The position numbers were made by a program, and so were the translations under genes. A stretch of 64,000 bases of DNA from Xaviernesmea rhizosphaerae. GTDB lineage: Bacteria > Pseudomonadota > Alphaproteobacteria > Rhizobiales > Rhizobiaceae. This document shows, piece after piece, positions 50,449 through 58,617 of this stretch. Below the pieces are notes generated by a model. It was not told the origin of the DNA. It saw only the letters and a program-made list of their open reading frames with translations, and made no database searches. The stretch is taken from positions 205,556 through 269,555 of the forward strand of contig NZ_MKIO01000041.1 of the NCBI RefSeq assembly GCF_001938945.1, read 5' to 3'. Position 1 is the first letter of the stretch. Each line of letters begins with the position of its first letter.

Positions 50449-51522
50449 ATGACGAAATTCAACACCATCCTGTCGACACTGGCTGCCGCGACGCTCGCCG
50501 TCGCCGGCTTCTGTGGCTCTGCGCAAGCCGCGCCGAAGAAGGATTTCAAGGTCGCCTGGTCGATCTATGTCGGCTGGATGCCCTGGGGCTATGCCGCCGA
50601 TCACGGCATCGTCAAGAAATGGGCCGACAAGTACGGCATCACCATCGATGTCACCCAGTTCAACGACTATGTCGAGTCGATGAACCAGTACACGGCCGGC
50701 GCCTTCGACGCGGTAACGCTGGCCAATATCGACGGCATTTCCATTCCTGCGGCCGGCGGCGTCGACACCACGGCCGTGATCGTCGGCGACTTTTCCAACG
50801 GCAATGACGCCGTGATCCTGAAGAGCAAGGACAAGCTCGAGGACATCAAGGGCCAGAACGTCAATCTGGTCGAATATTCCGTGTCGCACTACCTGCTCGC
50901 CCGCGCGCTCGAAACCATCGGCGCGACCGAGCGCGACGTGAAGGTGGTCAACACCTCGGATGCCGACATGGTCGCCGCCTATCAGACGCCGGAGGTGACC
51001 GCCGTCGTCACCTGGAACCCGCTGGTCTCCACCATTCTCCAGGATCCGAGCGCCAAGAAGGTCTATGACAGCGCCAAGATCCCCGGCGAAATCATCGACC
51101 TGCTGGTCGCCAACACCGGAACGCTCAAGGACAATCCGGATTTCGGCAAGGCGCTGGCCGGCATCTGGTACGACACGATGAAGATCATGGCCGCCGACAG
51201 CGACGAGGGCAAGGCGGCGCGCGAGGCCATGGGCAAGGCCTCCGGCACGGATCTGGCCGGCTTCGAGAGCCAGCTGGCCGTGACCCGCCTGTTCGACAAG
51301 CCGGCGGATGCCGTCAGCTTCACCGCGTCTCCCGAGCTGCCCAAGACCATGGACCGCGTGCGCAACTTCCTGTTTGAGAAGGGCCTGCTCGGCAATGGCG
51401 CTGCCTCGGCGGATGTGATCGGCATCGAATATCCCGATGGCTCGGTCCAGGGCGACAAGGGCAATGTGAAGTTCCGCTTCACCACGACCTATATGGACGC
51501 CGCGGCCAAGGGCGCGCTCTGA
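50449..51522 (+). CDS. Guanidine/urea-carboxylase-linked ABC transporter, periplasmic binding protein
   Basis: A 357-residue binding protein of the type annotated as putative urea ABC transporter substrate-binding protein in urea carboxylase clusters (NMT1/SsuA-like fold). The signal peptide ends near residue 27 (GSAQA, then APKKDFKVAWSIYVGWMPWGY). Features include YTAGAFDAVTLANIDGISIPAAGG and VNTSDADMVAAYQTPEVTAVVTWNP. It follows the guanidine riboswitch directly, so guanidinium is the likely ligand and the urea name is probably misleading. AAGGGG precedes ATG 50449. A long inverted repeat separates it from the permease gene. Confidence 0.87.
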   Translation: MTKFNTILSTLAAATLAVAGFCGSAQAAPKKDFKVAWSIYVGWMPWGYAADHGIVKKWADKYGITIDVTQFNDYVESMNQYTAGAFDAVTLANIDGISIPAAGGVDTTAVIVGDFSNGNDAVILKSKDKLEDIKGQNVNLVEYSVSHYLLARALETIGATERDVKVVNTSDADMVAAYQTPEVTAVVTWNPLVSTILQDPSAKKVYDSAKIPGEIIDLLVANTGTLKDNPDFGKALAGIWYDTMKIMAADSDEGKAAREAMGKASGTDLAGFESQLAVTRLFDKPADAVSFTASPELPKTMDRVRNFLFEKGLLGNGAASADVIGIEYPDGSVQGDKGNVKFRFTTTYMDAAAKGAL

Positions 51523-51576
51523 GCCTCGAATCGGGCAGCTTCCCGGCACATAACGCGAAGAATTCGTTGGCGTCGC

Positions 51577-51767
51577 CCCCCTCATCCGCCTGCCGGCACC
51601 TTCTCCCCGGTGGGGAGAAGAGACCAAGACGAGTGCGCCAAGCCTAAATCTGACACCGGGTGGAAAGCGAGCGATCACTTTCTGTGGTGAGGAGAAAGAG
51701 GCGCGGAACAGTGCTGCAAGTCTCTTCTCCCCACCGGGGAGAAGGTGCCGGCAGGCGGATGAGGGGG
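51577..51767. repeat. 48-bp perfect inverted repeat pair (RIME-like) after the guanidine-binding protein gene
   Basis: Bases 51577-51624 and 51720-51767 are perfect reverse complements over 48 bp with a 95-base spacer. Each arm itself contains a CTTCTCCCC...GGGGAGAAG hairpin. A diverged relative lies in the rhaS-rhaT gap (21811-21985). The 419-base gap (51523-51941) holds no gene. The structure may be a mobile repeat and would form a very stable RNA between the binding-protein and permease genes. Confidence 0.8.
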
Positions 51768-51941
51768 CGCGCAATGACGAATGTTTGCGTGGCAACCGTG
51801 AAGTCCGCGCCCGTTGGAGCGTCGTCGGGCCGATTCCGGGGGCCTGTCCCCTGCCGGATCCGGCCAGAGCTTTCCTCACATGGCCCCGCCGCCGGGCGCT
51901 GATGCGCCCGGCCTGTGACAAAGCAATCCCAGGAGCTTCCC

Positions 51942-52760
51942 ATGCGCTGGATCAACAGGCGGCCCTCACCCGGCGCGCGCCTTGCTCTCGCCTCCCTGCC
52001 CTTCGCCGCCGTGCTCATCGCCTATACGGTTGGGTCTCTCTCCCGTCTGGCTGCCAATGCCAATGACAAGCTGCTGCCGGGCCTTGCCGGTTTTGCCGAT
52101 GCGCTGAACCGGATGGCCGTCATCCCCGATGCCCGCACCGGCGACATCCTGCTGTGGGCCGATACGCTGGCGAGCCTGATCCGCCTGTTTTCCGGGCTCG
52201 GCATTGCCACGGCCATCGCCCTGGTTCTCGGCATGCTGATCGGCATGCTGCCCTCTGTGCGCGCGCTGCTTTCGCCCTTCGTGGCCGCGCTCTCCATGGT
52301 GCCGCCGCTGGCGCTGCTGCCGATCCTGTTCATCGCCATGGGGCTGGGCGAGGTGTCGAAGATCGCGCTCATCGTCATCGGCGTCACGCCGGTCATGATC
52401 CGCGATCTGGCTTTCAAGGCCAGCGAACTGCCACGCGAGCAGATCATCAAGGCCGAGACGCTCGGCGGCAATTCCTGGCAGATCGCTCTCAGGGTGATGC
52501 TGCCGCAGGTCCTGCCGCGCCTCATCACCTGTCTCCGCCTGCAGCTTGGCCCCGCCTGGCTGTTCCTGATCGCGGCGGAAGCGATCTCGTCGGATTCCGG
52601 CCTCGGCTACCGCATCTTTCTGGTGCGCCGCTATCTCGCGATGGATGTGATCTTCCCCTATGTGGTCTGGATCACCCTCATCGCGGTCGCCACCGACTGG
52701 GCGCTCGAGCGCCTGCGGCTTGCCGTCTTCCCCTGGTCGGCTGCGGAGGGCAAGGCATGA
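51942..52760 (+). CDS. Guanidine-type ABC transporter permease (SsuC/TauC family)
   Basis: A 272-residue inner-membrane permease. About six helices surround the EAA region IKAETLGGNSWQIALRVMLPQVLPRLITC. ATG 51942 is supported by AGGAG (51931-51935) six bases upstream; GTG 51915 would add nine residues. It overlaps the ATPase gene by ATGA. With the preceding binding protein and next ATPase it forms an importer of the nitrate/sulfonate/taurine type, here assigned to guanidine by its riboswitch-led operon. Confidence 0.88.
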   Translation: MRWINRRPSPGARLALASLPFAAVLIAYTVGSLSRLAANANDKLLPGLAGFADALNRMAVIPDARTGDILLWADTLASLIRLFSGLGIATAIALVLGMLIGMLPSVRALLSPFVAALSMVPPLALLPILFIAMGLGEVSKIALIVIGVTPVMIRDLAFKASELPREQIIKAETLGGNSWQIALRVMLPQVLPRLITCLRLQLGPAWLFLIAAEAISSDSGLGYRIFLVRRYLAMDVIFPYVVWITLIAVATDWALERLRLAVFPWSAAEGKA

Positions 52761-53503
52761 GCCAGCTCAAGATCGACCGCGTCTGGAAGGAATATGGCGA
52801 CCAGATCGTGCTGGAAGACGTCTCGATCACCATCGAGTCGCGCGCCTTCGTCGCCCTTGTCGGCCCCTCCGGCTGCGGCAAGACCACCTTCCTGCGCATG
52901 ATCCTCGGCCAGGAAAAGCCGACACGCGGCACCATCCTGCTCGACGGGGCGCCGCTGCCGCCGGAGCCCGGCCCCGATCGCGGGGTGGTCTACCAGAAAT
53001 ATTCAGTATTTCCGCATCTCACCGTGCTCGGCAACGTGCTTGTCGGCAAGGAACTGTCTGCGGCGCCGATTACCGGCCGGCTGTTCGGCGCGGCCCGGCG
53101 GGCGGCGGTGGAGGAAGCGCGCGCCATGATCGCCGATGTCGGTCTGGCCGGCTCGGAGGACAAATATCCGGCCCAACTCTCCGGCGGCATGCAGCAGCGC
53201 CTGGCGCTGGCCCAGGCGCTCTTGATGCGGCCGAAGGTGCTGCTTCTCGACGAGCCCTTCGGCGCGCTCGACCCAGGCATCCGCAAGGAGATCCACCAGT
53301 TGATGAAGCGGCTGTGGAACGAGACGCCGATGACCGTGGTGATGGTGACCCACGACATGCGCGAGGCCTTCACACTCGCCACCCGCGTCGTCGCCTTCGA
53401 GCGCCCGCGCGACCGCCCGGAAGAAAAGGAGCGCTACGGCGCGACGATCACCCGCGACATCGAGATCTGGCCGCCGCGCCGCCCCGGCACGACCCCCGCC
53501 TGA
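52757..53503 (+). CDS. Guanidine-type ABC transporter ATP-binding protein (SsuB/TauB family)
   Basis: A 248-residue ATPase. Walker A GPSGCGKTT near residue 36, signature LSGGMQQRLALAQAL, Walker B VLLLDEPFGALDP and switch His in MVTHDMREAF are all intact. The C-terminal tail ends IEIWPPRRPGTTPA. It starts within the permease stop (ATGA) and is followed 89 bases later by the first DUF1989 gene. It powers import of the operon's substrate. Confidence 0.9.
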   Translation: MSQLKIDRVWKEYGDQIVLEDVSITIESRAFVALVGPSGCGKTTFLRMILGQEKPTRGTILLDGAPLPPEPGPDRGVVYQKYSVFPHLTVLGNVLVGKELSAAPITGRLFGAARRAAVEEARAMIADVGLAGSEDKYPAQLSGGMQQRLALAQALLMRPKVLLLDEPFGALDPGIRKEIHQLMKRLWNETPMTVVMVTHDMREAFTLATRVVAFERPRDRPEEKERYGATITRDIEIWPPRRPGTTPA

Positions 53504-53592
53504 CATCCTTCACGTTCCCCGCCGGGACGACCCGGCCTCAAGGGGGTTGAACTGCACCGGGACGACCCGAACCTGACAGATTGGAGCACCCC

Positions 53593-54408
53593 ATGCACAT
53601 CAGACGCTCGCCCGAGGAAATCGCCGCCAACCGCGCGCGCTATGAGGAACACCAGAGGAAGGGGCTGGACTTCGCGCCCAAGGCCCTGCCCGGCTTCAGC
53701 CCGCTGCCCGCACCCGCCATCGACGCGGCCAGCATCATCCATCGCGAGGTCATTCCCGGCGGCTGGTATGATGCGATGAAGGTCAAGGCCGGCGAGAGCC
53801 TGCGCATCAGCCTCGAACATGGCTTTTCCTCGCTGGCGCTGATCGCCTGGAGCGCGGCCGACCCGTCCGAGCGGCTGAACCTGCCCGACACCGTCAAGAT
53901 GCAATGGACCACGGGCCTCTCCAAGGGCCGGGTGATCTTCTCCGACATGGGCCGGGTGATGTTCTCGATCACGGAGGATTCCTCCGGCGCGCATGATTGC
54001 CTGGTCGGCGGATCGAGCGCGGCAAGCAATGCGTGTTATGGCGACCCGATGCTGCGCGACACCCGCGACAACTTCGTCAAGCTGGCCCTGAAGATCGGCC
54101 TGAACCGGCGCGACATCCCCGCCATGCTGACGCTGTTCGCCCCCGTGCGCGTCGATGCCGAGGGCCGCTTCTTCTGGAACCCGGCGCTCTTGAACGGCGC
54201 CGACTATATCGATCTGCGCGCCGAGATGGATATGACCGTTGGCTTCTCCAACTGCCCCCACCCGCTCGACCCCAACCCGGCCTATGCGCCGAACCCGGTG
54301 ACAATCACGCGCTTTAACGCCGGCCCCGTGGCCGCCGACGATCTGTGCCGCACCGCGACCGCCGAAGCCGTGCGCGGCTTTGAAAACAATGCGCTGGCAA
54401 GCCTCTGA
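53593..54408 (+). CDS. DUF1989 protein, urea-amidolyase-associated protein 1 (carboxyguanidine deiminase subunit)
   Basis: A 271-residue DUF1989 protein of the UAAP1 type. Conserved metal-ligand regions include GAHDCLVGGSSAASNACYGD and FSNCPHPLDPNP. In Pseudomonas the two DUF1989 proteins form carboxyguanidine deiminase (CgdAB), which converts carboxyguanidine made by the carboxylase to allophanate. GGAG six bases before ATG 53593 sets the start. An upstream TTG at 53581 is less likely. The partner gene follows after 16 bases. Confidence 0.88.
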   Translation: MHIRRSPEEIAANRARYEEHQRKGLDFAPKALPGFSPLPAPAIDAASIIHREVIPGGWYDAMKVKAGESLRISLEHGFSSLALIAWSAADPSERLNLPDTVKMQWTTGLSKGRVIFSDMGRVMFSITEDSSGAHDCLVGGSSAASNACYGDPMLRDTRDNFVKLALKIGLNRRDIPAMLTLFAPVRVDAEGRFFWNPALLNGADYIDLRAEMDMTVGFSNCPHPLDPNPAYAPNPVTITRFNAGPVAADDLCRTATAEAVRGFENNALASL

Positions 54409-54424
54409 GCCGGGAGAGACGATC

Positions 54425-55075
54425 ATGACCGCCTTCATCCAGACCGCCCCTTCCCGCACGCTCGAAAATGCCGTGGAAGATCATGTCATCCCGGCCGAAA
54501 AGCCCTTCTCCACTGTCATCCGCAAGGGCCAGACGGTGCGCATCGAGGACAGCTATGGCCAGCAGGCCATCGACACGCTGTTCTATCGTGCTGATGATTA
54601 TAGCGAACGCTATTCCAGCCAGGAAACGATGCGGGCGCAGAATGGCGCCTATCTCTCGGCCGGCACCAAGATCCAGTCGAGCGAAGGCCGCACCATGCTG
54701 ACGATCACGGCTGACAGCTGCGGCCGGCACGACACCGCCGCCGGCGCCTGCTCCTGCGAGAGCAACACGGTGCGCTTCGGCCATGGCACCAAATATCTCC
54801 ATGCCTGCCGCGACAACTTCGTGGCCGAAGTGGCGAAATACGGCATGGGCAAGCGCGACATCGTGCCGAACATCAACTTCTTCATGAATGTGCCGATCTC
54901 CCCCAATGGCGGCATGACCATCGTCGACGGCATTTCCGCGCCCGGCGACTATGTGGAGCTGAAGGCGGAGATGGACGTGCTCATGGTCATCTCCAACTGC
55001 CCGCAGATCAACAATCCCTGCAACGGCTTCGACCCCACGCCGATCCGCGTCCTCCTGTGGAACGAGGAGGCTTGA
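54425..55075 (+). CDS. DUF1989 protein, urea-amidolyase-associated protein 2 (carboxyguanidine deiminase subunit)
   Basis: A 216-residue DUF1989 protein, the second CgdAB subunit. It has the family zinc-site pattern: CGRHDTAAGACSCESNTVRFG, LHACRDNFVAEVAKYG and a final CPQINNPCNGFDPTP. It is shorter than its partner and shares its fold, so the complex is a heteromer. Its stop is five bases before the carboxylase start. The two DUF1989 genes occur where the substrate is guanidine rather than urea, which supports that reading of the operon. Confidence 0.9.
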   Translation: MTAFIQTAPSRTLENAVEDHVIPAEKPFSTVIRKGQTVRIEDSYGQQAIDTLFYRADDYSERYSSQETMRAQNGAYLSAGTKIQSSEGRTMLTITADSCGRHDTAAGACSCESNTVRFGHGTKYLHACRDNFVAEVAKYGMGKRDIVPNINFFMNVPISPNGGMTIVDGISAPGDYVELKAEMDVLMVISNCPQINNPCNGFDPTPIRVLLWNEEA

Positions 55076-55080
55076 GCGCC

Positions 55081-58000
55081 ATGTTCAGGAAAGTTCTCAT
55101 CGCCAATCGCGGCGAAATCGCCGTGCGCGTCATCAAGACGCTGCGCCGGATGGGCATTGCCTCCGTCGCGGTCTATTCCGACGCCGACCGCTTCGCCATG
55201 GCCACGCGCCTGGCGGACGAAGCCGTGCGGCTCGGCCCGGCGCCGGCCAGTGAAAGCTATCTGAATATTGACGCCGTGATCGCCGCCTGCAAGGCGACCG
55301 GGGCCGAGGCCGTCCATCCCGGCTATGGCTTCCTCTCCGAAAATATCGGCTTTGCCGAGCGGCTGAAGGCCGAGGGCATCGCCTTCATCGGGCCGAAGCC
55401 GGAAAACATTGCCGATTTCGGGCTGAAGCACACGGCGCGCGAACTGGCAAAGGCCAGCGGCGTGCCGCTTCTGCCCGGCTCCGACCTGCTGGCCTCGGTG
55501 GAAGAGGCGCTGGCGGCGGCCGAAACGGTCGGCTATCCGGTCATGCTGAAATCCACCGCCGGCGGCGGCGGCATCGGCATGCAGCTCTGCGCCGATGCGA
55601 CAGCGCTCAAAGCCGCCTTCGAGAGCGTGCAGCGCACGGCGCGCGCGAGCTTCGGCGATGCCCGCGTCTATCTCGAGCGCTTCGTGGCCAAGGCGCGCCA
55701 TGTCGAAGTGCAGATCTTCGGCGATGGCGCGGGCCGGGTGATCGCGCTTGGCGAGCGCGACTGCTCGCTGCAGCGCCGCAACCAGAAGGTGATCGAGGAA
55801 ACGCCGGCGCCCGGCCTGACGGACAGGGTGCGCCGCGAATTACACGCCGCCGCCGTCTCTCTCGGCAGCAAGGTGCATTATGCCTCCGCCGGCACGGTGG
55901 AATTCATCTACGATCCTGCCCGCGAGGCCTTCTATTTCCTTGAGGTCAACACCCGTCTGCAGGTGGAGCATCCGGTGACGGAAGCCGTGTTCGGCATCGA
56001 TCTGGTGGAATGGATGATCCGCCAGGCAGCCGGCGAGGACGTGCTGACCGGCAAGGAAAACCTGACCCCGAAGGGCGCTGCCATCGAGGCGCGCCTCTAT
56101 GCGGAAATGCCGCATGCCGATTTCCGCCCGAGCGCCGGCCTGCTGACCGAGGTGACCTTTCCCGACGATGCCCGCATCGATGGCTGGATCGAGACCGGCA
56201 CGGAGGTGACACCCTTCTACGATCCCATGCTCGCCAAGATCATCGTTGCGGACGAGAACCGGGATGCCGCCATCGCCAGGCTGAAGGCGGCGCTGGCCGA
56301 GACCTCCATCTTCGGCATCGAGACCAATCTCGATTATCTCAGGGCGATTGCGGCCTCCGATCTGTTCGGCAGCGGCGATGTGGCGACGACGGCGCTGAAG
56401 GATTTCGCCTTCGTGCCCGAGGTGGTGGAGGTGATCGCCCCCGGTGCGCAGTCGAGCCTGCAGGAACTGCCCGGCCGTCTCGGCCTGTGGCATGTCGGCG
56501 TGCCGCCGAGCGGGCCGATGGACGAACGCTCCTTCCGCCATGCCAACCGCCTGGTCGGCAATCACGACCACACGGCCGCGCTGGAACTGACCGTCTCCGG
56601 GCCGATGCTGAAGGTGTTTTCGGATGTGACGGTGGCGCTGGCCGGCGCCGAGATGCCGATGACACTTGATGGTGCGCCCGTGCCGCATGGGACGCCTGTT
56701 GCGGTGAAGGCTGGACAGGTGCTGGCGATCGGCGCCATCCAGGGCGCCGGACAGCGCGCCTATCTGGCGGTGGCCGGCGGTTTCGATGCGCCCGTCGTGC
56801 TCGGTTCGCGCGCCACCTTCGGGCTGGGGCAGTTCGGCGGAAACGCCACCGGCACGCTGCGCGCCGGCCATGTGCTGCGCCTCGCCCGCGCGCCACAGCA
56901 GGAGGTGCAGCCCGCCGACGCACCGGCCGCGATCGCGCGCGAATGGTCCGTCGGCGTGCTCTATGGCCCGCATGGCGCCCCGGATTTCTTCCTCGACGAG
57001 GACATCGAAACGCTGTTTTCGACCGAGTACGAGGTGCATTTCAACTCGGCCCGCACCGGCGTGCGCCTGATCGGCCCTGCCCCGAAATGGGCGCGCACCG
57101 ATGGCGGCGAGGCGGGGCTGCACCCCTCCAACCTGCATGACAACGCCTATGCCATCGGCGCGATCGACTTTACCGGCGACATGCCGATCATCCTCGGCCC
57201 CGACGGCCCCTCGCTCGGCGGCTTCGTCTGCCCGGCGGTGATCGCTCAGGACGAGCAGTGGAAGATGGGCCAGTTCAAGCCGGGCGACAGGATTCGCTTC
57301 CATCCTGTCGCGCGCGCCGCGGACCCGGTGGCGGGGCCTGCCGTGCACGGCATCGGCGAGACGGCCGGCTCGCCTGTGATCGGCAAGCGCGAGGACGGCG
57401 CGGTTCCGGTGGTCTATCGCCGCCAGGGCGACGACAATCTTCTGGTCGAATACGGGTCGATGCAGCTCGATGTCGGGCTTCGGTTGCGCGCGCATCTGCT
57501 GATGCAGGCGGTGAAGGCGGCCAAGCTGCCCGGCCTGATCGACCTCACCCCCGGCATCCGCTCGCTGCAGATCCATTATGACGGCTCCAGCCTCGCCCGC
57601 ACCCGGCTGCTTGGCCTTCTGAAGGAGATCGAGGACGCGATGCCATCGGTGGACCAGGTGAAGGTGCCGAGCCGCACGGTCTGGCTGCCGCTGTCCTGGA
57701 ACGATCCGGATGCGGCGCTGGCCATGCGCAAATATCAGGAGCTGGTGCGCGCCAATGCGCCCTGGTGCCCCGACAATATCGAGTTCATCCGCCGTATCAA
57801 CGGCTTGGCCGACGAACAGGCCGTGCGGCAGACGATCTTCGATGCCTCATATCTGGTCATGGGCCTCGGCGATGTCTATCTCGGCGCGCCGGTGGCGACC
57901 CCGCTCGATCCGCGTCACCGGCTGGTGACGACCAAGTACAATCCGGCCCGCACCTGGACGCCGGAAAACGCGGTGGGCATCGGCGGCGCCTATATGTGCG

Positions 58001-58617
58001 TCTACGGCATGGAGGGGCCGGGCGGCTATCAGCTCTTCGGCCGCACCATCCAGATGTGGAACACTTGGCGGCAGACGCCCGAATTCGGCAGAGACAAGCC
58101 CTGGCTGCTCGATTTCTTCGACCAGATCCGCTTCTTCCCGGTCGATCACCAGGAGCTGACCGAGGCGCGCGCCGCCTTCCCGCATGGCGGCTATCCCATC
58201 CGCATCGAGGAGGGAGAATTCTCCTATCAGGCCTATCAGGCGGAGCTTGTCTGCCATGCGGACAGCATCGGCCTGTTCAAGGCGCAGCAGCAGGCCGCCT
58301 TTGAGGCCGAGCGCCGACGCTGGAAGGAACAGGGGCTCGACAGCTTCGTGGTGGACGAAGGCGGCGGCATGGGGCTCGGTGGCGATCTGCCCGAGGGCTG
58401 CTTCGGCGTGGAAAGCGCCGTGCCTGGCAATGTCTGGAAAGTGCTGGTCGAGGAAGGCCAGAAGGTGGAGGCCGGGCAGACGCTGGCCATCATCGAATCC
58501 ATGAAAATGGAAATCACCGTCAACGCCCATGCGCCCGGCCGCGTTCGCGACCTGCGCGCCGGGCCGGGGCGCACCGTCAAGGCCGGCGACGTGCTGGTCG
58601 TTCTGGAGGATCTCTGA
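55081..58617 (+). CDS. Biotin-dependent guanidine (urea) carboxylase
   Basis: A 1178-residue single-chain biotin carboxylase. Residues 1-450 are the biotin carboxylase domain (KSTAGGGGIGMQL and EVNTRLQVEHPVTE for ATP and bicarbonate). A middle block of about 570 residues covers the AHS2/AHS1 carboxyltransferase halves. The C-terminal biotinyl domain has ESMKMEI with the biotin Lys at K1142. It carboxylates guanidine to carboxyguanidine with ATP. Enzymes of this family downstream of guanidine-I riboswitches were shown to prefer guanidine over urea. No frameshift was seen. ATG 55081 is preferred over upstream in-frame options. Confidence 0.92.
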   Translation: MFRKVLIANRGEIAVRVIKTLRRMGIASVAVYSDADRFAMATRLADEAVRLGPAPASESYLNIDAVIAACKATGAEAVHPGYGFLSENIGFAERLKAEGIAFIGPKPENIADFGLKHTARELAKASGVPLLPGSDLLASVEEALAAAETVGYPVMLKSTAGGGGIGMQLCADATALKAAFESVQRTARASFGDARVYLERFVAKARHVEVQIFGDGAGRVIALGERDCSLQRRNQKVIEETPAPGLTDRVRRELHAAAVSLGSKVHYASAGTVEFIYDPAREAFYFLEVNTRLQVEHPVTEAVFGIDLVEWMIRQAAGEDVLTGKENLTPKGAAIEARLYAEMPHADFRPSAGLLTEVTFPDDARIDGWIETGTEVTPFYDPMLAKIIVADENRDAAIARLKAALAETSIFGIETNLDYLRAIAASDLFGSGDVATTALKDFAFVPEVVEVIAPGAQSSLQELPGRLGLWHVGVPPSGPMDERSFRHANRLVGNHDHTAALELTVSGPMLKVFSDVTVALAGAEMPMTLDGAPVPHGTPVAVKAGQVLAIGAIQGAGQRAYLAVAGGFDAPVVLGSRATFGLGQFGGNATGTLRAGHVLRLARAPQQEVQPADAPAAIAREWSVGVLYGPHGAPDFFLDEDIETLFSTEYEVHFNSARTGVRLIGPAPKWARTDGGEAGLHPSNLHDNAYAIGAIDFTGDMPIILGPDGPSLGGFVCPAVIAQDEQWKMGQFKPGDRIRFHPVARAADPVAGPAVHGIGETAGSPVIGKREDGAVPVVYRRQGDDNLLVEYGSMQLDVGLRLRAHLLMQAVKAAKLPGLIDLTPGIRSLQIHYDGSSLARTRLLGLLKEIEDAMPSVDQVKVPSRTVWLPLSWNDPDAALAMRKYQELVRANAPWCPDNIEFIRRINGLADEQAVRQTIFDASYLVMGLGDVYLGAPVATPLDPRHRLVTTKYNPARTWTPENAVGIGGAYMCVYGMEGPGGYQLFGRTIQMWNTWRQTPEFGRDKPWLLDFFDQIRFFPVDHQELTEARAAFPHGGYPIRIEEGEFSYQAYQAELVCHADSIGLFKAQQQAAFEAERRRWKEQGLDSFVVDEGGGMGLGGDLPEGCFGVESAVPGNVWKVLVEEGQKVEAGQTLAIIESMKMEITVNAHAPGRVRDLRAGPGRTVKAGDVLVVLEDL

